In this document: positions 33,117-45,034 of the stretch, one piece after another | How the letters are laid out: every line of letters starts with the position of its first letter | Numbering within the stretch: position 1 is the first letter of the stretch | DNA from: Lithodes maja | Lineage: Eukaryota > Arthropoda > Malacostraca > Decapoda > Lithodidae | NCBI GenBank assembly: GCA_037953745.1 | Contig: JBAKBP010003083.1 | Location: 1 to 64,000, forward strand | Direction: 5' to 3' | DNA length: 64,000 nt | Translations under genes and position numbers: made by a program | Notes under the pieces: generated by a model | Databases searched by the model: none | Seen by the model: the letters and a program-made list of their open reading frames with translations, nothing else | Told to the model about the DNA's origin: nothing

Positions 33117-34052
33117 GTTGAAGGAGGGTTAAAATAAGAGTCACACAGGCAATTGCCAAAACTTTAAAGGTCCATATCATTGTTATTAAACTAAGCATTT
33201 GGCAAAGGGAGGAATTGTTAAAAACCTTAGCCAATACAGTTATTCACCAAAAATATATTTGAATTATCATTATTATTTGGTAGGGTAGGTATGTATAAGT
33301 AGGTTGGCTAAATAATTGGTAGAATTCGTAGGGACTCTTAACTGTTTTGAGAGAGTTAAATAAACACAAAATAATAGATCTGAATAATATATCGACTATG
33401 TCATTAAGCAAAACTGGGGGATGCGTGGAAGCCTATAGACTGTAGATGGTAAACTTTATGTGGGTAGCGAATGCGGTTTTAAAGTCATTTAAGAATAGAC
33501 AGTTTTCAATGCTGCGGCCAAACTATTCCACCAATTTATATTCTATTGGTATCAAAACGTTCGGAATCGCGAGCCTCACCCAACTACGCAAACATGGCTT
33601 TGATCATCGGCGTAGTTTTCAAGATGTGGAATTTTAAGTGGAATTCGAGTTTTTTTCAAGATTGCCGGAAAAAAACACCACGTGCAAAAGCAAAACCTTC
33701 TCTATAACATTTGTGGAGCATTAGTAGTGGAGTCCATATGCCAAAGCCCAATCGTTTCCTATGAGTGGGAGAGACGGTATTTAGGCGTAAACATTTTCGG
33801 GAAATCGGCTGCCACGTACCTGTTTGGCTGCCATGCCGGATGTTTAGCATATCAAATGTTGACCCATACAAAAACGCACCTCTTGTGAAAGTTTGATCCT
33901 AATCCAAAAAGCGGTTCTGGAGTTATTGCGTCAAAACCGGCGTGTAAGAAGAATTTGGATGAATAACCGGGTTTAATGATTGCAATAGGGGTTCCCCGTA
34001 GTGGTCGAACCCCTAATAATAATAATATTAATAGCTATAAGATTATAAATGA

Positions 34053-34057
<5 letters not shown>
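33117..34057. other. No gene recognised
   Basis: Mixed-composition sequence with only short frames. The segment near 33890-34015 (CGGTTCTGGAGTTATTGCGTCAAAA ... GGGGTTCCCCGTAGTGG) looks like dispersed repeat, but I cannot name it. Confidence 0.4.

Positions 34058-34117
<60 letters not shown>
34058..34117. repeat. (TA)n microsatellite
   Basis: About 29 TA units directly before the LINE D1 fragment. Confidence 0.95.
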
Positions 34118-34122
<5 letters not shown>

Positions 34123-34790
34123 CGCAATCTTTCACAAAACTGTTAATTGCTCTTCAGCAATACACTAATCAGCCCTTCATCTCCTCTCAATATTCTTGGT
34201 GTATCTTTTTCATCTGACCTTTCTTGGAAAGGTCATATTACCACTCTTGCTAAAACAGCTTCCCAAAAGTTAGGTGTGCTTTACCGCCTCCGTGGATTCT
34301 TCACTCCCGCACAGCTTCTTGCTCTGAATAGGAGCACAGTGCACCATGTATTGAATATTGTCACGTGTGTGGGGAGGTTCCACCCATACCACACTTCTCG
34401 AAAGAGTAGAGTGTATAGTTTTTCTCCTCATCAACTCTCTTCCTCTTTCTAATTCCCTACAATCTCTTTCTACACGCTGCAGTGTTGCATCTCTTTCTCT
34501 TTTCTATCGCTATTACAACAATTGGTGTTCCTCAGAGCTCTCTCACTGCATACGAGTGCAAGGCTCCCGCCTTTCAACACAGTCTCACTCCCATTCTGTC
34601 CAGCTCTCCAACCCACGAATTCGTACTTTTTCTCAGTCTTTCTTCTACTCAACAAGTGAATTCTGGAACTCTCTCTCTCAATCAATCTTTCCTTCATCCT
34701 ATGACTTAGACTGTTTTAAACTTAGTGTGTCCAGGCATTGTGACCCTAACGTCCCTTGAATTTGGCTCTCATGTGAAAAAAATGCAGCAA
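34118..34790 (+). pseudogene. LINE D1 fragment: RT ORF C-terminus and 3' UTR start
   Basis: Encodes, in shifted frames, LNILGVSFSSDLSWKGHI, KLGVLYRLRGFFTPAQLLAL, SVASLSLFYRYYNN and FSQSFFYSTSEFWNSL, ending with a PNVP stop at 34759. This is the C-terminal domain of the same D family seen in D2 (58329-60458) and D3 (61033-62881). The RT palm is missing and frames break near 34380. Confidence 0.75.
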
Positions 34791-36728
34791 AATAATATAT
34801 AATATTTCACCATATAAAATATTTCTCTACAGAAATGTTATCCTCTACGAACTGTTATTGATAACGCTAGGGATTTTGGTATTTAAAATTTTTAATTCAG
34901 AGAGTAACTTAACTTTTATTTAAATGTAATGTTCGTATACAATGTTTTTTTATAATCTAACTTCTGGTGAGAATATTTGTGTTTTGTTCCATCAAAGAAT
35001 AATTCATTTACTTGGTGTATCTTTATGCCCTTGTTATTTTCATAATTAACATTGAAAAGCAAGAAACATAAATGTACTGTTATTTTTGTTGTTGATGATT
35101 AAAGGAAAATCCAGTGTTTTCCCTCGCATATCAGTCGGCGCCATAGCTTTTTAGGTCACCTTTTTTCGTCTATTATTTGAGTTTACCTCCTTTTTAAAGG
35201 GCGACCGACTCCACAGTTTTCATACAATAGTTCTCGGCTTATGCATTGACTGATTATTTCTTTTGATGGGTAGCCGGTCCCACTTAAAACCTTATTAATT
35301 AGTTGGGATGAAGTTATATCACAATGCCTTTTCTGAGCTAGTGGGCAAAAGTGCTTTTGAGGTCTCCCTGATAATTAATTAAAATGTGATTTCCAAAGAG
35401 TTTTCGCTGTCAAAAGAAAAAATGCTTTGGTGAAAGTTTTTTATTTATTATATTTTCAGGAGTCTAAATATATTATTGAATGGTGAAATAAATATGATTA
35501 AAAGTTTGATGTTCGGTCGTTTTTTTCTAGGCAAGTGAGGTTAATTAGTGGTTTGAGCTACCTGGGGAAGTGACTGTGTGTATATTGTATGTGTGAGATT
35601 TGAATGTGTTTTTATGTGTGTGAGACTGTGTGTGTTCTAAAATAAATATGTGAGGGTGTGTGCGTTTGTAATATTTGTTCGTTTTATGTGTATATTTATG
35701 GGTGCATTAATCCTGTGTGTATATGTCTGTATGTGGGTGTGTGTCTGTGTCTGTGTGTGTGTATGTGTTTGTGTGTGAAGGGAGGAGGGTACAGTTTATC
35801 AGTCACTTTATATATTGGGCTAAAACTAACTGACGTTTATCTACTATGTATATTGAAGCATAGTTTGGATATAACTTATGTGTTATTTAGGTCTATTGCA
35901 CAAAAACTATATCTCGTATATGGTACACTGTTGTATTATGTAAGGGGAAATATCAACTCGGGATTTGGTCAGTGCTTCAAAATACTCCATCGGCTTATCA
36001 AAATTATTCAATAGATTTCGTATTATCTTTCATTGCAAAATATTGTATACGCTAGATCACGCATTTGGACTATTTTCGACTCCTCGATCTGTTGAAGCTA
36101 GTTTCCGAAACGTAAGGAATAGGTAAGGAATAAACTACAAGTTTTGATTCAGTTCTGAATTGCTTTGAAATATGCAGGCCATAAATGAAGTCCTAGAGTG
36201 TACTTTCATTATCCAAGTACTGTTGTCAGTAGCCCGAGTCTGCCCTAAAACGACACCAAGACCATCTAATAAGAGCCAGCTAATAATTGTTAATGTTAAT
36301 TTTAATTATCATTACTATAATTAACCGCATACATTCTTTTGACATTTGCACTTTTCTTATCAAGGTTCTCGCCGCATTTTATGATCTGGCAATGTGTGTC
36401 TCCCCATCGTTGGCTAGCACATAGAAGGTACATGAATCAAAGGGGGTTTCCGTGCTGATCTCACGTTTGGTCATTCTATTCCGCAATTGTAATTAATCAT
36501 ATACTTTCTCTTCTTGCTGTGAGTGTCCTAAAGGAAGGTGACTGATGTCAACCATTCTTTATCACTTTACTTGATTTACATATTTGCATTCTAAACAATT
36601 GAATCGGAATCAAGTGATCAATCATATTAGTGATGGACACTCCAGGATTGGAGTTGGAAGGCAAGTACATATACGGGTAATCGTGGCGAAAGCGTCGTGT
36701 TCTTGATTGACAAAACAATATACTGTAT
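34791..36728. other. No gene recognised; TG-rich simple sequence
   Basis: AT-rich spacer. (TG)n-type simple sequence, interrupted, spans about 35570-35785. No domains seen in the frames present. Confidence 0.5.
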
Positions 36729-36739
36729 ATGTTAATATT

Positions 36740-37700
36740 GTGTCATCAGGATGGGTTTCTGACTGGACGCTTTGCTGGCGATCTGTCTTACCTTTCGAGC
36801 TCTGTTTTGGACTTCAGTGAAACATTTGCTATTATGCTGTATATAATACGAGTATATCAAACACGTATGAATGGGTCTGGCATAAGTATCTTGTTGGAAA
36901 ATGGGTGTTTATGAGAGTGTTCCTTCTAATTGTCCCTAAATATATGTTTTTGTTTTCTTCTTCAATACAACGACCATAGCTGATTGTGTGGATAGCTGTC
37001 TCTCCTCTCCTAAGCTAAGACTCTTCAATACAAGGACCATAGCTGATTGTGTGGATAGCTGTCTCTCCTCTCCTAAGCTAAGACTCTCTAGCGTTACTCA
37101 TGGTTCTGTCATTTTTGTTTTTTAACATTTATAAATGAACTTTTCATCTGGACGTCAAATTCAAGCCACTCATGTATTGATTACTTCACGCTCCACAACT
37201 CACCCTCCTCAAAATGCATCTTTCACCAGTCTCTACAAAACTCACGAAAGGATGCCATAGCTGGTCTATATTTTGACATGCATATATTCTCCAACTAAGG
37301 CAGGAAATAACCTAAAGTTCCATCATTCCATCTGTGCACCACAATCTTCTTCACAGGTAGCCTTTAATTTATAAAGCAAAATCAATTGGTGGATGGGGAT
37401 ACGTCAATCTGCGATTGACCAAGGTGCTCATTTAAACAAACAAATGCTTTGTGGAGCCTCTGGTGGATTAGCGTTAGTTGTCCAGGGTAGTACAAATTTT
37501 ATCTCTCCAGATGAGACGTCCTATGACTTTGACTGTTTAAAACTGTTTGTGTCCAGTAATTTTTACCCGGACGTCCCTTGAATTTGGCTCTGTCATTCTT
37601 TTGGCTTGGTGTGTGTGTGTGGTGGTGGGGTGGGGGTGGGGGGACTTTTTGCGGGAAGCCTGCCTTTTGTCTCCTTCATACACATAACAAAAAGATGTAT
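36740..37700 (+). pseudogene. Degenerate LINE D fragment (RT palm remnant and 3' end)
   Basis: QDGFLTGRFAGDL and LDFSETFAIML near 36750-36840 match the palm entry of D-family RTs. A GSVIFVF remnant near 37105 corresponds to motif B. SYDFDCLKLFVSSNFYPDVP ends the ORF at 37581, and the GT/G-rich 3' tail follows to about 37650. A 63-bp tandem duplication lies inside. Heavily decayed. Confidence 0.6.
36961..37086 (+). repeat. 63-bp tandem duplication
   Basis: 36961-37023 is repeated at 37024-37086 with essentially one change (ACGACC/AGGACC). It lies within the LINE D remnant. Confidence 0.9.
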
Positions 37701-37798
37701 TTAGCGGAGTATTTCACTCAACAATATAAAACTCTTGCTAAATAAACTAATTGGTCTTCTTTTAGTTGAGGACAATATATGCTGGTATATAATTATAT

Positions 37799-38586
37799 TG
37801 TCACTTCCAAATGAGTTTGTAGCCTACAGTATATCATTTGTGAGTGAGTTACAAGTACGAGGCCTATATTGCAGGGGTCTGGGGCGAGCCTAGCCTCTGG
37901 CTTTGTTTCCTAGGAGCGAGCCCTTGTGAAGCTGGCTGGCGCCCTGTGATGTGTTGCCGTCTTGTTAGCCCTACGTATTAGTTAGTTTATTTAGTCTTGT
38001 GTGATTAATGCAGTTTATCATAAGTTACACAATGATGAATCATATTTATTTTATTACTTTTGTTGTTGATGAGAGCACAGGCTGCCGGAGATAATTGAGT
38101 ATTCTTGCGACGCCTGGAGCCCTTCCCCGCCACGCGAGGCGCCCGGCGCCCGACTCCCGCGGCTGCAGGGCCAGCACTGACTTCAGTTCCGCCCCTTGAT
38201 ATAGCAACATCCTTGTTTGTCGGTGTTGGCTTGCTTCATTGTTACCCTTGCATACCGCATATTTCTTTTTGGTTCTTTATTTGATTGGAGCATAGCAGGG
38301 GCTGGAGTCATATTAAGCATATTGTTTTATTTTAACATCTTTAGTTTACTATAAATTACTGCATTCACTTCTCCTTTGGCAATTTTAAGATATAAGCTTC
38401 ACCCTGTTCTTCCGTGCATTCTTTCCCATTGTTTAATAGAGCCAAGAGGAAGATAACCATTTTTCCTAGAGAACCTGCGTGTCTTGGTGTTTGAGTCATA
38501 TATTAAGAGCGTGTCTGTTGCAGGGTGAGGGTGCTGTGGGCTAGGCTATTTGAGCATCTGTTTTCCCCCAGCCTCCCCTCGTAACA
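37799..38586 (+). repeat. G2 5' LTR
   Basis: 788 bp, TGTCACT...CTCGTAACA. Contains the GTTTAATAGAGCC site that is empty here and occupied in the 3' LTR. Confidence 0.9.
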
Positions 38587-38587
38587 G

Positions 38588-38606
38588 TGGCGACCTCGCC
38601 TAGGAT
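38588..38606 (+). other. G2 primer-binding site
   Basis: TGGCGACCTCGCCTAGGAT starts 2 nt after the LTR. It differs from the G1 site at two positions. Confidence 0.75.
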
Positions 38607-38736
38607 AGTGTGATAGTATGGAGTTCTTGTTGTGTGAAGCAATTATATGTAGATTGTCAGTAATTGTTCTTGCAGTTGAAAGTGTACGGACATAGTACTC
38701 TTATTTCATTAACCCGTGTCCACAACTATTGCTAAG

Positions 38737-39608
38737 ATGTCACATGTTGATTACGTTCCTGTTCATATTGTGGGGAGGGAGGACGTTTTGCAGTTTATGA
38801 CGACCCAACCAAGTCAAGAAGAAGTTGCTAGCAGGAGTAGTGATGAATTAAGACGTGTGTTGGAGATGTATGAGTGGAGGTGCAGTGGTATGTCTAAGAC
38901 AGAGTTAGTTCAAGAGGTGTGCAAGTTGGCTGCGCAGCCTAGTGGTCCTTATTTTGAAGCTAGTACTCGTGTTGTGGATGATGGCACCATCCAGCATGTG
39001 CCGCAGCGTCCTATCAGTCAGGCTAGCTACCATTCTAATGGGGACCGGAGTGGAGCAACAACTCCAGAGCAAGGTGATACTGTATTTAGGCAGTCTCCTA
39101 CTAGTACCACAGCACCTGCCACCACGCATCCACCGTCAGCATTTAACCCTATCAGTACGGCCCCTTCATTTTCACAGGGCTATGTTCATGCCCCTATGGC
39201 CAGTATATTTGTTTCAAGTTATTCTAGCAATCCCCAGTATCCTCCTTCTTCCCCCATGTGTCGTGGGCCACAACCCACCATTTCACTGCCACTCATACGG
39301 TGGCTGTTCAGCACAATGTTCCCCCTTATGCCCAGTTTCCTCCTATAACCCTGATAGGGCCGAGAAGGAGTCCAGAGGTTGAGTTGCAGCTCAACAGATT
39401 GGAGATGGAAGAGAGACAGAGAGAGAAAGATGGAGAGAGGGAAGAGAGACAGAGAGAGAAAGATAGGGAGCTTGAGTTGAGGAAGATGGAGATGGAGGAG
39501 AGACAGAGACAGAGAGAGAGAGATAGGGAGGTAGATTTGGAGAAGACGAAGTTGGAAACTAGTGGGCAGGGACGACAAGGGAATAATGCTGGTCATGCAT
39601 CTAGGGAG
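38737..39608 (+). pseudogene. G2 gag, N-terminal part
   Basis: First ATG at 38737. An N-terminal helical region (ELRRVLEMYEWRCSGMSKTEL, SAP-like in feel only) and a Ser/Pro/Thr-rich middle precede a frameshift near 39250-39340. A long charged coil with EERQREKD repeats follows (about 39400-39550). The CR1 insertion falls right after, at AGGGAG 39603-39608. Order matches G1 gag. Confidence 0.8.
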
Positions 39609-39818
39609 TACAAAGGAAATCAAGCAACAACAGATCTAGTGACCCTTCTAGGTTGCTCGTCCTCCAAAACACTGAGGATCAAGTGTCCAAACAGTGGTTT
39701 AGAGTGGGTAAGGGAACATTGGAAAGGGAATTACTGCCCTGGAACTAATGTCCGTGGCAGGATTAGGAAGTTAGTAGAGGACAGATGGGTTAGTAACTGA
39801 GGGGGGGATAAAATAAAG

Positions 39819-41590
39819 TTATTCATTTACAAACGCAGTCAGTAGCGGGTTTGATGCGAGATATTTGTCTAGGCGGAATTTAAATGAATCAACGGTGATG
39901 CAGTCTATAACGTTTCGGGGAAGCCCATTCCACAAGTTGACAACTCGATTGAAAAAGAAATTCTTAGATTCGTGCGAGTTAAAAGATTTACCATTAATTT
40001 TGCAACCGTTTCCCCGCGTGTAATTAGATTGGTCGATAGTGAAGTACTTACTACAGTTCATATTGTCGATGCTTTTGATGATTTTGAACACTTGAATTAA
40101 GTCACCTCTTAATCTGCGCTGGGTTAAAGGAAATAGATTTAATTCTCTAAGACGCTCTTCGTATAGTTTGTTCTTTAGGCTAGGTATCATTTTGGTAACT
40201 CTACGTTGAACTCGTTCTAGCTTGTTTATATCTTTTTGGTAATAAGGGCACCAGGATTGAACGCAATATTCCAGAAGAGGGCGGACTAAGGAATTGTAAA
40301 GGGTTACGATAACTTCTTTGGATTTATGCTCAAATGACCTGCCTATAAAGTCAATTATTTTGTTTGTCTTCTTAACAACTTCTGAACATTGTTGACTCTG
40401 TTTTAGGTTACTCGATATTGTTACTCCCAGATCAGTTTATCTGTTTATATTCTTAAGCTGAGTGCCATTCATCGAATAGTTTGCTTTCTCATTTAGGTGT
40501 CCGATATGTAGTACTTTACATTTATCCGCATTGAAACTCATTTGCCAAATTTGGGCCCAACATGACAATTTATCTAGATTGTGTTGCATATCGTCAACTT
40601 GTTCTTTTGAGAGTAGCTATTTGCAATTTTTGTATCGTCAGCAAATTTTGAGATTGTACAGGTGAGACCCTCCTCTATGTCGTTGATGTAAATTAGAAAG
40701 ATAATTGGTCCTAGTACCGATCCCTGGGGTACACCGCTACTTACATTGGTCTATTTAGATGCCTTACCGTTTATGACTACTCTTTGCTTTCTGTTGCTGA
40801 GCCAATTTTCTATCCATTTCAACACACCGTCTTGTATTCCATGCGCTTTTAGTTTTAGCAGTAAACGTTTGTGGGGAACTTTGTCAAAGGCCTTTTGAAA
40901 ATCAAGGTATATAATATCTACAGCTTTACTCTCATCGTAGTGGTTGAGGATATCGTGGAAGAAGTCTAAGAGGTTTGTTAAACAGGAACGTTTTTTACGA
41001 AAGCCGTGTTGAGTATCTTTAAGTATGTTATTTTCCTGGAAGTGATTTACGAGTCTGTCTCGTATGACCGTTTCTAGCATTTTACATACAACTGAGGTTA
41101 AGCTAATTGGACGATAGTTACTGGGTAGGGATTTGCTGCCTTTTTTTAATATTGGTGTTACGTTGGCTAGCTTCCACTGATCAGGCATAGTACCAGACTG
41201 CAAGGATTTATTGAATAGTAATATCAGTGGTTTGGTGAGCTCATCCTTAGCTTCCTTTAGAACTCTATGCGAAATTGTATCAGGTCCAGGCGTTTTATTT
41301 ACCTTGAGTTTATCTAAACAATTCAATACTTCTCTCTCTATAACGGTAATATTGCTTAGAACATCTGAATTATCAATCTGAATCGGCGATGGCGTAGGGA
41401 TATCACTGAGGTCTTCTGTTGTAAAAACCGATGCAAAGAAGGTATTGAGGGCATTACTCATTTGTACTTCGTCTTTGGTGTATTCTCCATTTTCATCGAA
41501 TAGCGGTCCAACAGTTGAAGTAACTACTTTTTTCTTTCTGATAATTATAACTATAGAATTCTTTCGGGTTTGTTTTACTTTGATTCGCAA
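39819..41590 (-). pseudogene. CR1 ORF2, reverse transcriptase part
   Basis: Motifs in order: KVNKTPGPDTISHRVLKEA, ILKKGSKSLPSNYRPISLTS, DTQHGFRKKRSCLTNLL, YLDFQKAFDKVPHKRLL (motif A), then a TAG at 40751-40753 just before GVPQGSVLGP (motif B), FADDTKIAN (motif C; frame breaks after it), and a C-terminal domain (RRLRGDLIQVFKI, RVVNLWNGLPRNVI) ending FVNE at 39819. The endonuclease frame ends near 41493, so a frameshift separates the halves. Dead copy of a target-primed RT. Confidence 0.88.
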
Positions 41591-42701
41591 TATGCAACTC
41601 TAAGGTCTTTTTACTTTGCTTAATTAACTTTTTGGCTTTGCGTCGTAGCTCTACAAATTTCACCCGTTCTTCGTCATTTTGTGAGGATTTTAATCTATCA
41701 TTAGCAAATTTTTTAGCAAGCAGGCAGTTTGAAATATCTTTTTTCCACCATTTGGGCTTATTATTTTGGCCTGGACGCCGTATTTTCGATGGTATGCAGT
41801 CTTGCACTGCTTTTAGGTAAGTGGTTTCGAATAACTTCCAAGATGTATTTATGTCGTTATTGTTAATTAAAAAGATCCAGTCAGTTTCTTTAAACATAGC
41901 TCTAAGTTTATGGAAGTTTGCTGTCTTGAAATTAGGGACTTTTTCGATGCTACTATTTGGTTCGTTACTAGTAAACTTTAAAGTGAAAGTTATCGTACGA
42001 TGTTCGCTGTTACTGAATTCACCACCAACATTCAAATTCTCTATCAATTCTTCTTTTGTTGCAAGTACAATGTCAAGAACGTTATTACAATGGGTCGGCG
42101 TTCGAACAAATTGATAAAGCGAACTCTCTTGCAAGTTCGTATACAAGTTATGTCCGGAGTGTGAAGTAAGGGTATCGCCCCACTTGGTCACAGGTAAATT
42201 AAAGTCGCCAAAAATTACGGTATCTTGTGAGTTACTTATATCTGCAATTTGTTCGTAAATTTCTCGGTCAGTTTGCACTGATTGAGCTGGAGGTCTGTAT
42301 ATTAATGCAAGTATTATTTTTGTACCTTTATTAATCTTTATTAGCACAAAAGATGTGTCGACGTTCATAATTTGAGGTTTTGACACGAGGGTAGGGTTAA
42401 GACTTTCTTTGATATAAAGTAAAACGCCACCTCCATTTTGATTTATTCGGCTTTTCTCAAACATTACATAACCGGGAAGTGAATACTCTGCTAAAAAGTC
42501 TCTATTTTCTGTATTGAGCCAAGATTCTGTTATGCCAATCACATCATAATTTTCTGTAAACACTAGCTCCTCTAAATCTGAAAATTTATTGCGTATGCTA
42601 AGAGCGTTTGCATAGAAAACCTTTAAATTTTTTATTTTAGAACTCACGGAACGCTCTTTAATAATATTTTTGGTTCTTGTCAGATCTACATTTATGTTCA
42701 T
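41493..42701 (-). pseudogene. CR1 ORF2, endonuclease part
   Basis: The ATG is at 42701 (sense minus). EEP-type endonuclease: YANALSIRNKFSDL near residue 30, ITESWLN near 57, ALIYRPP near 133, FGDFNLP near 163, NSEHRTI near 232. An Arg/Lys-rich linker (RRKAKKLIKQSKKT) precedes the RT. The domain nicks target DNA. The frame is open across the domain and shifts near 41500-41590. Confidence 0.88.
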
Positions 42702-42820
42702 GGCTGTCCTCGGTCCTCGCTGTCTTCGGTCCTTATCGCTGGTGGTACTCGGTTGCCTCTGTTTTTTGCTTGGCGTTGGATGATTTATGTCACTGCTGCT
42801 TCTTCTTGGATGGCGTTTTT

Positions 42821-43237
42821 TTATCCATGGCTGCGGACTGCTTCGTGTAGGAGACGACCCATGCGTGCTGAACCCACAGGGTTTAGATGAGTGCCATCCT
42901 TGCGGAACAGAGTAGGCTGGTTGTAGAAGTTGTCCCAGAGGTTGATGAATTCAACTTCTTCCCTCAGACACAAATATTTTAGTCGGCTATTTGTGCTGAA
43001 GGCCTTGTCGTAGAATTTGTCAGGTGCGTCGATCTTGGGGAGAATGCCTGAGATGATGATATTCCTTGATTTGTTTTTGTAGTGCTGGATCATCTTGCGA
43101 TATTTCTCTATCAACTCTTCGGATCTGGTGCGCATGACGTCATTTGAACCAGCATGGATGACAAAAAGGGTATATTCATTTGCATCCTTTGTGGTATCTT
43201 CGAAGGCTTCCACAATGTCGTCCAGTCCAGCTCCTCC
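42821..43237 (-). pseudogene. CR1 ORF1, SGNH/GDSL esterase-like domain (5'-truncated)
   Basis: The sense strand enters already in frame at 43237 (GGAGLDDIVEAF), with no ATG because the copy is 5'-truncated. HAGSNDV corresponds to SGNH block III (Asn) and DGTHLNPVGSARMG to block V (Asp/His). Block I with the nucleophilic Ser is lost with the 5' end. Esterase domains are known in CR1 ORF1 proteins. About 139 residues remain, ending RSHG. Confidence 0.8.
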
Positions 43238-43243
43238 AGGGAG

Positions 43244-44188
43244 GAGGCAGAAGAGGTGTTGTTGTCTCGACGGCTGAAACTCGTGCCGGCCTTCGATGAA
43301 CTTAAGGTCACCGAGTGGTTCTTACGTTTTGAGAAGAAGGCCCACGAGTATCAGTGGCCGGGGCACCGCTGGGCAGCGTTGGTGTCTAATGTGTTAAAAG
43401 GCAAGACTCTCGATGCATACGATCGCCTAGAAGTGCAGGAGCTAGAGTATGATGTACTTAAAGAGGCTGTGTTCAAAGCCTACGAGCTGCGTCCTGAGGC
43501 ATACAGGTTGGCCTTCAGGGGGGCTCGGAAGTGGCAGGGGGACTCGCATGTGGAATGTGCCAGGTACCTGCGTAATACTCTAGCTAAGTGGCTGCATTCA
43601 GAGTCAGCTGGTACTTTTGAGGCGGCGTGTGAGGTTTGGCTGATGGAGCAGTTTACAAGCATAGTTGAAAAGGACGTTGGGGAAAAATTAAAACAAAAGA
43701 GGTTTAAATCAATAAGGGAAGCAGCAGTTTGGGCTGATGACTTTGCACTAGCCCGGCGTGGCACGTGCATGGGGAGCATTGGTGACAGGAGAGACCGACC
43801 TGTGCACCAAGCAGCCACAGTATCAGCTCGCCCATCATCACCCAAAGGTACCACAAATAAGATACAAAATTATACCCAGGCTGACAACCAGCAAGCTTCT
43901 ATGGAAGTGAGATGTTATTTTTGCAAGCAAGTGGGTCATATTAAACCTCAGTGTGCTAAATGGAAGGCTACCCAGGAACCCAAGGCTGTCCAGTTGGTGG
44001 CGACATTAGTGGAGGTGCCTGCGAAAGGCAAGCCAGGTACTGGTTAGTTTGGGGGGCAGTGTTGGCCAGCGCGAAGCAGGGTAGTAAGCACTTTGCCACC
44101 CCAGATAGTATCACCACCTGAGCATAACCAAACTTCCCCTGATTGGTGTCGGCCATTCATACATGATGGATTTGTACGGGTTGGGGAG
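43244..44188 (+). pseudogene. G2 gag C-terminal part and gag-pol junction
   Basis: Resumes in frame after CR1 (EEVLLSRRLKLVPAFDELKVTEW). A Retrotrans_gag-like helical domain (WPGHRWAALVSNVLKGKTL, AYELRPEAYRLAFRG) is followed by one CX2CX4HX4C knuckle CYFCKQVGHIKPQC near 43913. TAG at 44045-44047 ends the frame, but the same frame stays open to 44188 and continues into protease beyond the BEL insertion, whose length is a multiple of three. The TAG may be a natural gag-pol boundary (readthrough type) or a mutation. Confidence 0.8.
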
Positions 44189-44981
44189 TATCGTAAATAC
44201 GATAGGCTATGACTCTTTTGTGATCCCGTATGTCTCTGTGACGTCATGATCGCTCCTACAGAACGACGTAGGACGAGTAGATCGTATATTATAAGATTGT
44301 AAATAAGTCAAGTTATAAGTGGCCTAATATGCTATTAAGCAATATTGCCATGGTCTTATGAAGTATATATGAATTTATCGTATATATTAATATCATTTAT
44401 CGTATAGAGCAACCTACTGTAGATGCGGTATGATAATTTGGGCTCCTGGCGTTTGCCAAGGCAGCAAGGTGTGCCTTTGAGGAAGAGCAGAGCCTTCACG
44501 AACACCAACCAGTTAACATCTATTTTCCGCCCTCAGTTGATCGCGCTTTTGAGCCTCTAATCACAATACACTGTCAGCAATACAAACAGCTACACCATCA
44601 CGACGCTCTCATCGACGCCATGACTGACTGACAGATAAGCATAATATTCATGTCCATTCCCATGTAATCATTTATTCTTTCTTTAACTTGACTCATGTCT
44701 CGGGACCGAAGTCTCGTTCCCCATTGTCCACCGCCATATTGGGTAAAACGTTCTCCCTTGCCTCATTGCCACGTGGAACTATTGGCGAGTTAATTCCTGG
44801 CTAATATTAACCCTTATAACCTTTCCCATTATATAAATTTATTATGTGAGACCTTTGGATATAAATTAGCTTGTTTCAGATTGAATTCAATTTAGAATTA
44901 TGGAGTAGTTTTCATTTAGATTGATTTTATTTGATTCATTATAGCTTAGTAATATTTAACTTCCATTGATAGTTTACCACA
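44189..44981 (+). repeat. BEL/Pao terminal repeat, left copy (inverted relative to expected 3' LTR)
   Basis: About 793 bp, the reverse complement of 50754-51539 with scattered differences (a few percent). Its inner edge continues CCACATT then GATAGGCTCC. On the sense strand this means the purine-rich tract and four bases matching the LTR start (TATC) precede the reversed copy. Confidence 0.9.
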
Positions 44982-44987
44982 TTGATA

Positions 44988-45007
44988 GGCTCCACACTCC
45001 TCCCACA
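44988..45007 (-). other. BEL/Pao polypurine tract candidate
   Basis: Sense-strand purine run GTGGGAGGAGTGTGGAG followed by CC and TATC, the first bases of the LTR as seen at the right-hand end. It is preceded by a T-run. Confidence 0.5.
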
Positions 45008-45034
45008 AAAAAAGACCTGAAGCCCACCTTAAAC

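Larger units (their letters stand above)
39609..43237 (-). mobile_element. CR1-like non-LTR retrotransposon inserted in G2 gag
   Basis: 6-bp duplication AGGGAG at 39603-39608 and 43238-43243. Joining the flanks restores the gag frame. On the minus strand the order is an esterase-like ORF1 (5'-truncated), ORF2 endonuclease, RT, and a 3' UTR ending at CTTTGTA. The 3' UTR matches 14150-14373. Confidence 0.92.
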
